Assembly: GCA_014338005.1 (NCBI GenBank) | Contig: QUBZ01000033.1 | Span: 1-40,084 of the forward strand | DNA length: 40,084 nt | Direction of reading: 5' to 3' | Source: Chloroflexota bacterium | Lineage (GTDB): Bacteria > Chloroflexota > Anaerolineae > Aggregatilineales > Phototrophicaceae | Shown: in pieces, positions 6,200-16,310 of the stretch | Layout: each line of letters opens with the position of its first letter | Position numbering within the stretch: the stretch's first letter is position 1 | Notes under the pieces: generated by a model | Database searches by the model: none | What the model was told of the DNA's origin: nothing | Seen by the model: only the letters and a program-made list of their open reading frames with translations | Translations under genes and position numbers: made by a program

Positions 6200-8014
6200 A
6201 TGCCCAAACACATCCACGTTTCCGTCGCCTGGCCGTATGCCAACGGCGATCTGCACGTCGGCCACCTGGCGGGGGCCTACCTGCCCGCCGACATTTTCGC
6301 CCGCTATCACCGATTGAAGGGCAATCACGTGCTGATGGTGTCGGGGTCAGACAGTCACGGCACGCCGATTTCGGTGGAAGCCGACAAACGCGGCGTCCCG
6401 GCGCGGCAGGTCTTCGAGCATTATCACCGGCGCTTTCTGCAAACGCAGCAGAAGATCGGCATCAGCTACGACCTGTTCACGCATACCGACACCGAAAATC
6501 ATCACAAAATCGCCCAGGATTTTTTCCTGACGCTGCTGGAACGCGGCCACCTGTACAAACAGCGCCAGGAATTGATGTACAGCGCGCTGGAAAAACGTTT
6601 TCTGCCCGACCGCTACGTGGAGGGCGAGTGTTACATCTGCCACTTCCCGGACGCGCGCGGCGACCAGTGCGACAACTGCGGCAGTCTGCTGGATGCCACC
6701 AGACTTATCAATCCGCGCAACAAAAGCAACCCGGCAGATCAACTGGTCGTGCGGGAAAGCGAACACTACTTTCTCGACCTGAAACGCTTCGAGCCGGAGC
6801 TGCTGGCCTACCTCGACCGGCACAAAGACCGCTGGCGTCCGAACGTGGTGCGTTTCAGCCGCAACTTCGTGGCGGATGGGCTTCAGGGCAGGCCGATCAC
6901 GCGCGATATTGATTGGGGCATCGCCGTGCCGCTGGAAGGATGGGACGACAAAAAGCTGTATGTGTGGTTTGAGGCTGTGATGGGCTACTTCACCGCCAGT
7001 CTGGAGTGGGCTAAAAACACCGGGCAGCCGGACGCCTGGAAGGACTGGTGGTACAACCCGCAGGCCGAAATTTACAACTTCATCGGCAAGGATAACATCC
7101 CCTTCCATACCGTCATCTGGCAGGCGGAACTGCTGGGCGTGAACGGGATTTACAACCAAGTTGACGACGCAAACCGCTACGACGCCGATTTGCAGCTGCC
7201 CTACGATGTGCCGGCCAACGAGTTCATGAACATCGAAGGTCGGCAGTTCAGCAAAAGCCGCAACTGGGCCATCTGGCTGCCGGACATCCTGGAACGCTAC
7301 CAGCCGGACGCGGTGCGGTATTACGTGGCGGCCACCTTCCCGGAAACCGCCGACTCGGACTTCGCCTGGGATGGTTTCCTAAGCCGGGTGAACAACGAAC
7401 TGCTGGCGACGTGGGGGAATTTGGCGAATCGCATGTTGAGCTTCGCCTACAAACGCTTTGACGGCAAAGTGCCGGCCTACGATGCGCTGACGCCGGAAGA
7501 CGAAGCCATCATCGCCCAAAGCGAAGCGGCCTTCGATCAGATTGGCACGCTGCTGGAGGCGGTACGGCTGCGCGACGCGCTGCAAACCGGCATGGCGCTG
7601 GCGCGGGATACCAACGTCTACCTTGACCGGCGTGCGCCCTGGAAAACCATCAAGGACGACCCGGCAGACGCGGCACGGGCTGTTTATGCCGTGCTGCGCG
7701 TGGTCAACAACCTGAAGATTCTGCTGGCCCCGTTTCTGCCGTTCACGTCCCAAAAGCTGCACGAGTACCTGGGCTTTGACGGCCAGTTGTTCGGCAGCCT
7801 GAACATCGTCGAATATACCGAAGCCACGCGCGCTCACGAGGCGCTGGTTTACGATGGCAGCCGGGCGATTGGCCGCTGGGAGCCGGGGACGCTGCCGCCG
7901 GGGCAGCCGCTCCGCGAACCCGCGCCGCTGATCGTCAAACTCGACCCGGAGATCGTCGAGCAGGAACGCGCTCTGCTTGGCGCCCCCAGGGACGAACAGC
8001 CGATTACGCTGTGA
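6200..8014 (+). CDS. metG: Methionyl-tRNA synthetase
   Basis: Charges tRNA-Met with methionine in the cytoplasm; class I aminoacyl-tRNA synthetase. Visible motifs: HVGH at residues 19-22 (HIGH motif); a zinc-knuckle pair C-Y-I-C near 144-147 and C-D-N-C near 157-160; and FSKSRNW starting at about 350 (KMSKS loop, in the FSKS form found in many MetRS). The 604-residue length covers catalytic and anticodon domains, without the C-terminal tRNA-binding dimerisation domain. The start at 6200 is preceded by AAGGAG. Upstream lie a Met-codon leader peptide and terminator, suggesting attenuation control. Downstream the gene converges on clpC. Confidence 0.95.
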   Translation: MPKHIHVSVAWPYANGDLHVGHLAGAYLPADIFARYHRLKGNHVLMVSGSDSHGTPISVEADKRGVPARQVFEHYHRRFLQTQQKIGISYDLFTHTDTENHHKIAQDFFLTLLERGHLYKQRQELMYSALEKRFLPDRYVEGECYICHFPDARGDQCDNCGSLLDATRLINPRNKSNPADQLVVRESEHYFLDLKRFEPELLAYLDRHKDRWRPNVVRFSRNFVADGLQGRPITRDIDWGIAVPLEGWDDKKLYVWFEAVMGYFTASLEWAKNTGQPDAWKDWWYNPQAEIYNFIGKDNIPFHTVIWQAELLGVNGIYNQVDDANRYDADLQLPYDVPANEFMNIEGRQFSKSRNWAIWLPDILERYQPDAVRYYVAATFPETADSDFAWDGFLSRVNNELLATWGNLANRMLSFAYKRFDGKVPAYDALTPEDEAIIAQSEAAFDQIGTLLEAVRLRDALQTGMALARDTNVYLDRRAPWKTIKDDPADAARAVYAVLRVVNNLKILLAPFLPFTSQKLHEYLGFDGQLFGSLNIVEYTEATRAHEALVYDGSRAIGRWEPGTLPPGQPLREPAPLIVKLDPEIVEQERALLGAPRDEQPITL

Positions 8015-8199
8015 GGCTTAAGCCGGGCGGCAAACTGCAAATCAAGCTTGCTGAAGGGGCTAAGGGCGCTGTGCCACATAGACATTAATCTAGCGCTTCG
8101 GCCTGCGCCGCCATACCCTGAAGGGTACGACTGTGCGTTAATCCCGTATTTCGGGGAGCGGATTCGCCAATTGAAGCGTTTTTGGGCGGCTGACGGCGT

Positions 8200-10689
<2,490 letters not shown>

Positions 10690-10995
10690 GATTGTTTTAA
10701 GTCCTCGTCTCGCACAACTAGGTAACGCGCGCGGGCGCGACCATCTCCATTGTACCGGATTTTCGATGTGGATGTTTTTGAGGGCAGCATGAGAATCGAA
10801 CCCCTGTTCGTTTTCATGATTGCAGTATTTACTGCGGCCAGTCAAACCCTCTCATCCCAACCCTTGGCCCCTGAATTCAGGGGAGCAGGGCTAAAAACAG
10901 GCGGCTTGGATTAAGCTGAACCAGGCTAAATGCCAGTATAGGCCATCCACATCAGATTCGTGTAAGTTTCCGCTTGGGGGCCGGTGACTGTGCGG
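10690..10995. other. 306-base intergenic region without a gene
   Basis: No supportable gene. It contains the perfect 16-base palindrome CCCCTGAATTCAGGGG (10868-10883), a smaller palindrome GCAGTATTTACTGC (10821-10834), and a minus-strand T-arm-like sequence GGGGTTCGATTCTC near 10791-10804 that has no matching tRNA 5' half. A minus-strand TACAAT near 10750 could serve as a -10 box for clpC, but no -35 is evident. Confidence 0.5.
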
Positions 10996-12291
10996 TTACG
11001 GCCTGGGAATACGCGCGCGGCGAAGCTGCTCCTCGGCGTCGTCCAGCAGGCTGCCCATCATTTTGAAGATCGTCACCGCCTCGCCGGTCGCCAGCCGGAC
11101 GCGCCCGCGATAGGCTTCGCGCAGTTCGTCCAGCATAATCCAGGGGTTGTCGCCGCGCAGGGTGACGAACTGGTTGACGACCACGCCGCCCAGCACCAGC
11201 GGCAGATAGACGTAGTTCAAATCCGGCTCAATCTGCCCGGCCAGCCAGGTCAGCACGCGGTTGGCGTAGTTAATGCGCTCGGCGCTGTCGCCCAGGTCTT
11301 CCTTAACTTTGGGCTGGATGACGGCAAAACCCAGGATGATAGCGTCAAAAAGCGCCGAGTCAAACAGGTATTTGACGGCCAGCTCGCCCTTTTTCATCTG
11401 TTCCACTTCGGGGTTGTAGGCGATCACCTGGCACAGCGTTTGAAACCAGCGGCTTTCCTGCATGTTAAAACCGGGTTCCAGGTCAAGCCCTTCGTCCAGC
11501 GTGTAGGTCATCATTTTGGCGATGGCTTTGGCCTCGCCGGGATGCAGCGGCAGGCCGCGCCGGGCAAACCGTTCGTCCACCGCTGCGACAAGCGGCTCGT
11601 ACACGGTGGCGCGCGTTAACCCGGCGGAAAGATAAACCGCGTCCTGCACCCGCGCCTGCACCAGTTCGCGTTCCTCGGCCATTTCCTCATGCGTCCACAG
11701 GCTTTCGTAGCGGGCTTTTAAGTCCAGCGGTGTGGGCGGCAGCCGGCGCGGCGCAACATCAAAATAGCTGGTGATGATCTCTGCCGACTGATTCCAGGTG
11801 TGGGCGGAATATTCCACATCGCGCAGCGCCTGGAGTTTAAACTGCGACACGCTCAATACGCTGGGCGGCGCGCCGCCAGTGGGTGGGCGCACATAGTGGG
11901 TAGCCTCGGCGGCGGCGCGGAAGCGCACGGCCACGCGCACCGGGAAACCCGTCCCCGGCTGTGTGGGCGGCAGCGGAACCAGCGGGATATTCAGGACGCC
12001 GACTTCGCCGGGGCGCATTCCCAGAGAAATCAGCTTTTTCGGCACGTCCAGCACCACCGGGTTGCCTTTTTTGTCCTGGGTGGGCAGTTGAATACCCACC
12101 TTCACCTGCATATTCTGGTTTACCATGCTTTGCAGGATGAGGACGACCTCGACCGGCTGGTTGATGTAGGTGCGGCGCGGGAAAATGCCCAACGCGCACT
12201 GGAGTTTATCCATGCTGATGCGTGTGCCGCCGGTAATCGCGCCTAGCACGTCGGGATAAAACGGTTCGAGTTTACGCGCGCCGTCAGCCAT
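10996..12291 (-). CDS. Protein of unknown function, second member of a paralogous pair
   Basis: A 431-residue protein that I do not recognise. It is a paralogue of the gene immediately upstream (12291-13646): both begin with Y-P-D-(V/I)-L-G-x-I-T-G-G and then V-Q/LQ-x-ALxxxPR, continue with a beta-rich segment (EVVLILQS..., to ~150) ending in G-M/L-R-P-x-E-V-G-x-(V/L), and then a helical region with YLPL-(V/I)-(L/I)-GG near residue 365. There is no signal peptide; hydrophobic patches are short. Its ATG overlaps the TAA of the upstream gene (TAATG, 12289-12293), so the two are translationally coupled and probably form one complex. Function unknown. Confidence 0.75.
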   Translation of the reverse strand: MADGARKLEPFYPDVLGAITGGTRISMDKLQCALGIFPRRTYINQPVEVVLILQSMVNQNMQVKVGIQLPTQDKKGNPVVLDVPKKLISLGMRPGEVGVLNIPLVPLPPTQPGTGFPVRVAVRFRAAAEATHYVRPPTGGAPPSVLSVSQFKLQALRDVEYSAHTWNQSAEIITSYFDVAPRRLPPTPLDLKARYESLWTHEEMAEERELVQARVQDAVYLSAGLTRATVYEPLVAAVDERFARRGLPLHPGEAKAIAKMMTYTLDEGLDLEPGFNMQESRWFQTLCQVIAYNPEVEQMKKGELAVKYLFDSALFDAIILGFAVIQPKVKEDLGDSAERINYANRVLTWLAGQIEPDLNYVYLPLVLGGVVVNQFVTLRGDNPWIMLDELREAYRGRVRLATGEAVTIFKMMGSLLDDAEEQLRRARIPRP

Positions 12292-13646
12292 TATTGTCTG
12301 TAACCATATTTCTGAAGCGCCTGATCGAGAATCTGCTCCGCCAGCTTAAAAATCAGATCGTTATCCTCATCCCGTTCGGCGGCGCGTTCTTGCAGCGCGC
12401 CGGCCATTTCCGCCAACGATTCGCCGATTTTTTCCTCCGGCATCACCACCCGGTCGAAGAAGATAAAACCGCCGATAATCAGCGGCAGGTAAGCGTCGGT
12501 GAAGGTGAGCGGGCGGCTGGGCTGGCGAATTTCACCGATCAGCTTTTCGGCATAGGCCTGCATATCTTCTTCCGAGCCGAGTTCAACGCCGGAGACGGTT
12601 TTAATCATGTTAAAAGCGTGGCGCATGGCATCGCCCAGCAGTTCGTCGTACAGGGTGGTCGCCAGCGCGTGGGCGGGCCGTTCCGCCGCCGTTTCGTTGT
12701 GGTCAATGGCGCGCAGCATGGCGCGGCACCAGCTTGGCATCGGCACGCTGCCGGAGTCGTCGGAGGCGGGGCGCTTTTTTAACAGCAGCGACACGTTTAA
12801 GCGATCATCGCTCAGATAATCGAAGGTATCTTCTTTAGGCGCGGCCATTTCCAGGATGGCAACCAGCAGCTTGGTGATGTAAAAAGCCTCGATGGGTTTA
12901 AGCGGGTATCGAGCAGCCTGGAAACGCTGTAGAGTGGCCTGGCGCAGCGGGCTGAACAGCTTCAGGCGTTTAAGCTGCGGCAGCACCTTGCCGGCCAGCA
13001 GGTCGCCGTAGCGTTCCAGCAGCAGGCGTTCGTCTTTGTAATAGTCGCTCATCTTCCACAGGCTGATCCAGCCGGGTTTCAGATCGGCAAGCTGGCCGAT
13101 CTGCCCGGACATGACGCTGAAAGACGCTTCCAGCGCCGCGCCGACCAGGCCGCGTTTGGCGGTGGAATAGGTTAGCCGTTTGAGTTCGTTCAGGCGCGCC
13201 TGGGTTTCGTCGGCAAGCAGTTCCAGCGCGACCGGGCCGCCGCCTTCTGGCAGGCGAACGCGGCGTGGTTTGCCCAGGGGTTTGGTTTCCACCGCCATGC
13301 CCACCCGGTAGCTGTCGCTGACGGCGGTATCCGGCAGGCTGGAGAGCGGCAGCACCACGTAACCCACCTCCGCCGGGCGCAGGCCCACCACCAGCCGCTC
13401 GGTTTTGGCGATGAAGCGTTTTTTCTGCTTGCGGGCGTCCATCTCTGGTATCTGGAGGGTGGCCGTCACGTCCACGTCCACGTCGGAGGCGTTTTGAATC
13501 AGCAAAATCGCCTCGAAGGGACGCCCCGCCCGCGTGACGCGGGGGCGCACGGCCAGCGCAAGCTGCACGACGTTGACGTTTAACCGCTCACCGCCGGTGA
13601 TGTAACCCAAAATATCAGGATAGTTCGTGAGGCCGGGATCGGTCAC
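12291..13646 (-). CDS. Protein of unknown function, first member of a paralogous pair
   Basis: A 451-residue paralogue of the following gene, with the same layout: an N-terminal NYPDILGYITGGERLNVN block, a beta-rich domain of about 150 residues built around 'VRPRVTRAGRPFEAILLIQN' and 'LRPAEVGYVVLPL', and a helical second half with AYLPLIIGGF near residue 400. The beta part resembles an immunoglobulin-like fold in outline (inference). It starts with GTG 13646, with GAGG 8 bases before it, and a minus-strand TATAAT (13684-13689) upstream. Cytoplasmic by appearance. The order suggests a tandem duplication that has diverged strongly. Function unknown. Confidence 0.75.
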   Translation of the reverse strand: MTDPGLTNYPDILGYITGGERLNVNVVQLALAVRPRVTRAGRPFEAILLIQNASDVDVDVTATLQIPEMDARKQKKRFIAKTERLVVGLRPAEVGYVVLPLSSLPDTAVSDSYRVGMAVETKPLGKPRRVRLPEGGGPVALELLADETQARLNELKRLTYSTAKRGLVGAALEASFSVMSGQIGQLADLKPGWISLWKMSDYYKDERLLLERYGDLLAGKVLPQLKRLKLFSPLRQATLQRFQAARYPLKPIEAFYITKLLVAILEMAAPKEDTFDYLSDDRLNVSLLLKKRPASDDSGSVPMPSWCRAMLRAIDHNETAAERPAHALATTLYDELLGDAMRHAFNMIKTVSGVELGSEEDMQAYAEKLIGEIRQPSRPLTFTDAYLPLIIGGFIFFDRVVMPEEKIGESLAEMAGALQERAAERDEDNDLIFKLAEQILDQALQKYGYRQ

Positions 13647-13683
13647 AATACTGCCTCGCCAGGAAAATCAACCTTTAACATTC

Positions 13684-13689
13684 ATTATA
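13684..13689 (-). promoter_or_regulatory. -10 box for the paralogous pair
   Basis: Minus-strand TATAAT 38 bases before GTG 13646; the -35 region is not recognisable. Predicted start of transcription is near 13677. Confidence 0.4.
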
Positions 13690-13775
13690 GTAGAAACCCG
13701 GAGCGAACGCCTGCCAGTACGCCAGTCCTATGCCAAATTTCGGTTTGAAGGTGGTTGGGAAAAGGATTGGAGAGC

Positions 13776-13913
13776 AAAATCCCGGTGCTGGGCGTACCCG
13801 GCCTCAGCCTGTCCTACAACGGCTATCTCTACGTTCACGCCAATCCCGTCAACCTGATCGCCCCCTCCGGCCAGATCATCCCCATCGCCGCGATCATTCT
13901 CGGCGCGGCAGCG
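13776..13913 (+). pseudogene. Rhs/YD-repeat core remnant
   Basis: An isolated plus-strand stretch reads PGLSLSYNGYLYVHANP, followed by VNLIAPSGQIIPIAAII and LGAAAG. This matches the end of the Rhs-associated core (N-x-Y-x-Y-V-x-x-NPVNxxDPSG) plus the start of the Ala/Gly-rich region that follows it in many Rhs proteins. Nothing of the thousands of bases of repeats normally upstream is present, and the frame runs into the reverse strand of panD. The canonical Asp of DPSG is Ala here. It is a scar of a deleted Rhs gene. Confidence 0.65.
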
Positions 13914-14271
13914 GGCCGGTGGCGGCCTTTACGGCGTTGCGTTCGTCCAGGATGAGGACGCGCGGCTGCCAGTCTGCCGGGGGCGGCAGCGGCAGGTACG
14001 AAAAAGCCATGATAATCACGCGGTCGCCCACGCTCACCAGCCGGGCCGCCGCGCCGTTGAGGCCGATTTCGCCGCTGCCGGGCGCGCCGGGAATAACATA
14101 CGTTTCCTGGCGGCTGCCGTTTTCGATGTCCACTACCAGCACCTTTTCGTAAGGGAAGATGCCCGCTTCATCCAGCAGGTGGGGGTCAATGCTGATGCTG
14201 CCTTCGTAGTTGATGTCGGCAGAAGTAACGCGAGCCTGGTGCAGCTTGGCGCGAATCATGGCAACGTACAT
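13894..14271 (-). CDS. panD: Aspartate 1-decarboxylase (proenzyme)
   Basis: Makes beta-alanine from aspartate for pantothenate/CoA synthesis; a pyruvoyl enzyme that self-cleaves at Gly24-Ser25. Starting at ATG 14271 gives MYVAMIRAKLHQARVT, then INYEGSISID, placing the cleaved G-S bond exactly at 24/25. NGAAARLVSVGD is the other family block. Length 125, as expected. An upstream in-frame ATG (14310) overlaps the -10 box and would precede the transcription start. The last codons and the TGA lie inside the Rhs-core remnant on the other strand, so the C-terminal tail (about six residues) may be altered from the ancestral form. No other pan gene is adjacent. Confidence 0.93.
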   Translation of the reverse strand: MYVAMIRAKLHQARVTSADINYEGSISIDPHLLDEAGIFPYEKVLVVDIENGSRQETYVIPGAPGSGEIGLNGAAARLVSVGDRVIIMAFSYLPLPPPADWQPRVLILDERNAVKAATGPLPRRE

Positions 14272-14308
14272 GGCGGGGAAAACCTTTTCCAAATGCGACA
14301 ATCGCGTC

Positions 14309-14337
14309 ATTATACCTAAGCGTGCCGCGTTTCTGAA
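14309..14337 (-). promoter_or_regulatory. panD promoter
   Basis: Minus-strand TTCAGA (14337-14332), 17 bases, TATAAT (14314-14309). Predicted transcription start near 14302, 31 bases before the chosen panD ATG, which supports that start. Confidence 0.5.
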
Positions 14338-14488
14338 TGTCGAGTGCGTTCTATAACCACAAAACAGCCTTCTAACCATATTTAAGGGCGCGCGAGGGCG
14401 CTTCCATGTATGATAGGTAACAGGGCAGGTATCGCGCCTGACCGTATCTTACGAACCATTTTGACGGTAAACGTTATGAACAACGCGG

Positions 14489-15091
14489 ATGATGGCCGGT
14501 AAAAAACAGGAAACGCGCGTTGATGAAGGGCGGCTGATCGAGCGCGCCCGGCAGGGAGATGCCGACGCTTTCGCCCGGCTGTACCGGGCAAACGTACAGG
14601 CGATCTACCGTTACATCTACCACCGGGTGAATGATACCCACCTGGCGGAAGACCTGACCGGAGATGTGTTCGTCCGGGCGCTAAAGGGCATGGCGGCCTA
14701 TCAGGAGCGGGGAAAACCGTTCGTCGCCTGGCTTTACCGGATCGCCCATGCCCGCGTGGTGGATTACTACCGGCAGACAAGCCGCCGCCCGGTTGAAAGC
14801 GATATCGAGATTGAACCGATTCCGGTCGGAGCGGATATGGATCGTTCGCTGCTGCGGCGGCAGGCCGCCCGCACGCTGCGGGAAGCCATCGCCCGGCTGA
14901 CGGACGAACAGCAGCAAGTTATCGTCCTGCGATTTATTGAAGGGCATTCCCTCGAAACGACGGCGCAGATCATGGGCAAAAACGCCAACGCCATCAAAGC
15001 CTTACAGCACCGGGCGCTGCGCGCACTGGCCGGGCGGCTGTCCCGCGCTGGTTTCGACGTGGAAGCCATTTTGTCCGGCCTGTCATCATGA
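14489..15091 (+). CDS. ECF-like RNA polymerase sigma factor
   Basis: A 200-residue sigma-70-family protein. Region 2 runs from about residues 22 to 95 (ARLYRANVQAIYRYIYHRV, AEDLTGDVFVRALKGM, FVAWLYRIAHARVVDYYR, the last being the -10-binding helix). Region 4 runs from about 128 to 185 (ARLTDEQQQVIVLRFIEG, then the helix-turn-helix SLETTAQIMGKNANAIKALQHRALRAL). Its stop overlaps the start of a DUF5667 membrane protein (ATGA, 15088-15091), the classic arrangement of a sigma factor with its membrane-bound partner or regulator. Two adjacent ATGs (14489, 14492) could start it; no clear Shine-Dalgarno sequence is seen. Target promoters are unknown. Confidence 0.9.
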   Translation: MMAGKKQETRVDEGRLIERARQGDADAFARLYRANVQAIYRYIYHRVNDTHLAEDLTGDVFVRALKGMAAYQERGKPFVAWLYRIAHARVVDYYRQTSRRPVESDIEIEPIPVGADMDRSLLRRQAARTLREAIARLTDEQQQVIVLRFIEGHSLETTAQIMGKNANAIKALQHRALRALAGRLSRAGFDVEAILSGLSS

Positions 15092-16239
15092 CCGACTTCG
15101 ACACCCTCCTGACGGACTGCCTCGACGCCGTAACCAGCGGGCGGCTGACGATTGCCGAATGCCTGGAACGTTACCCCGATTTTGCGGACGAACTGAAACC
15201 CGCTCTACAGGTCGGCCTGCTGACGGCGCGCCTGAAAAAGCCGGAGATGTCCGCCGAGGCCGCCAGCACACTGGAAGCCCGCCTGCGCGCGGCGATGGAA
15301 GCCCCCCCATCACCGCCGCTGCGGCTGATACACCTGCCGCCCGCCCTGGGCCGGCTGGCAGCAGCGGTTTTGATCGTGGTCGCGCTGGCCTTCGGCGGCG
15401 GCGGGCTGGTTTCGGCTTCGGCCAGCAGCCTGCCCGGCGACCCGCTCTACGGCCTCAAACGCCTGTGGGAAGCGATCATTTTGGCGCTTTCGCCGCTGAC
15501 CGGCTCGCTGGATGACCTGTGGCTGTCGGTGGTGGAAACCCGCCTGGACGAAGTGGAGGCGCTGGCCGCCGCCGACCGGCTGACGCCGGAGGCGCTGGAC
15601 GACCTGTACCGGGCGATGGCGCAGGCGATTCTTCATGCCGATGCCGATTCGCAGGCGCGGGCGCTGCGCGTGCTGGCCGAAACGCGCGCAAGCCTCAGCC
15701 ATGCCGCGCCGCCGCCGGGGGGCGAAACCATCCACCGGGCGCTGCTGGACTGGATTGCGCCGCAGGTGGAGTCCGGCCAACTGCTGCCGCCCACCAGTGT
15801 CGAGCCGCCGCAGAATATCCCGCCGGCGGCCACACCAGCCGGGACGCTGACGACTGTGCCGATGGCGACCGATACCCCGACTACTCCGACGCTCACACCG
15901 ACCGAGACGCTGACGGCTGCGCCGACCGGAACCGATACCCCGACGGCTACCTTCACGCGGACGCCCACGCCGTCGCGGACGCCCACGCTCACGCCGACGG
16001 CCACCTTCACGCCAACGGCTACCCCCACACCAACGCTCACCTGGACGCCGCTGCCGCTGCCGGAGCGCCCGACGGACGACGGCGCACCGACCGCCGCGCC
16101 GTCCCCTGCCGACCAGTCCATCAGCACGCCAATCATTATTCCGACCTGGGATGCCACCCTGCGGGTGCGGGCAACCGAGCGTGCCATCCAGATGACGCAG
16201 ACTGCCGGCCCGCCCCTGACGCCGACCGCCGGCCCGTAA
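15088..16239 (+). CDS. DUF5667 membrane protein, probable sigma-factor partner, with Thr/Pro-rich tail
   Basis: A 383-residue protein. Residues 1-70 form a helical cytoplasmic domain with an LTIAECLERYPDFADEL block typical of proteins paired with such sigma factors. One membrane helix lies near 88-106. It is followed by SASSLPGDPLYGLKRLWE (DUF5667 signature, about 110-127) and a helical external domain to about 200. The tail, about residues 245-330, is dominated by T-P repeats (TPTxTxTP) encoded by an imperfect DNA repeat (15840-16040), suggesting an extended, possibly glycosylated linker. Coupled by a 4-base overlap to the sigma factor, it probably acts as its anti-sigma or sensor; that role is inferred. 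Confidence 0.8.
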   Translation: MTDFDTLLTDCLDAVTSGRLTIAECLERYPDFADELKPALQVGLLTARLKKPEMSAEAASTLEARLRAAMEAPPSPPLRLIHLPPALGRLAAAVLIVVALAFGGGGLVSASASSLPGDPLYGLKRLWEAIILALSPLTGSLDDLWLSVVETRLDEVEALAAADRLTPEALDDLYRAMAQAILHADADSQARALRVLAETRASLSHAAPPPGGETIHRALLDWIAPQVESGQLLPPTSVEPPQNIPPAATPAGTLTTVPMATDTPTTPTLTPTETLTAAPTGTDTPTATFTRTPTPSRTPTLTPTATFTPTATPTPTLTWTPLPLPERPTDDGAPTAAPSPADQSISTPIIIPTWDATLRVRATERAIQMTQTAGPPLTPTAGP

Positions 16240-16310
16240 CACAAACCGGCACAATCCGGTCAATTCTGCGGAGATGGGCCTATTCGATAATTCTACACTG
16301 GCCGCAGGTT

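Noticed and set aside
10785..10860. tRNA-like sequence on the minus strand (GGGGTTCGATTCTC followed by an acceptor-like GCTGCCC)
   Set aside because: No 5' acceptor strand (GGGCAGC), D-arm or anticodon arm is found upstream, and the T-stem has a mismatch. At best a 3' tRNA fragment or attachment-site relic; not called as a tRNA.
15840..16050. CRISPR-like or tandem repeat array
   Set aside because: The repeats are short variants of Thr-Pro codons in frame with the protein, with no conserved repeat/spacer pattern.
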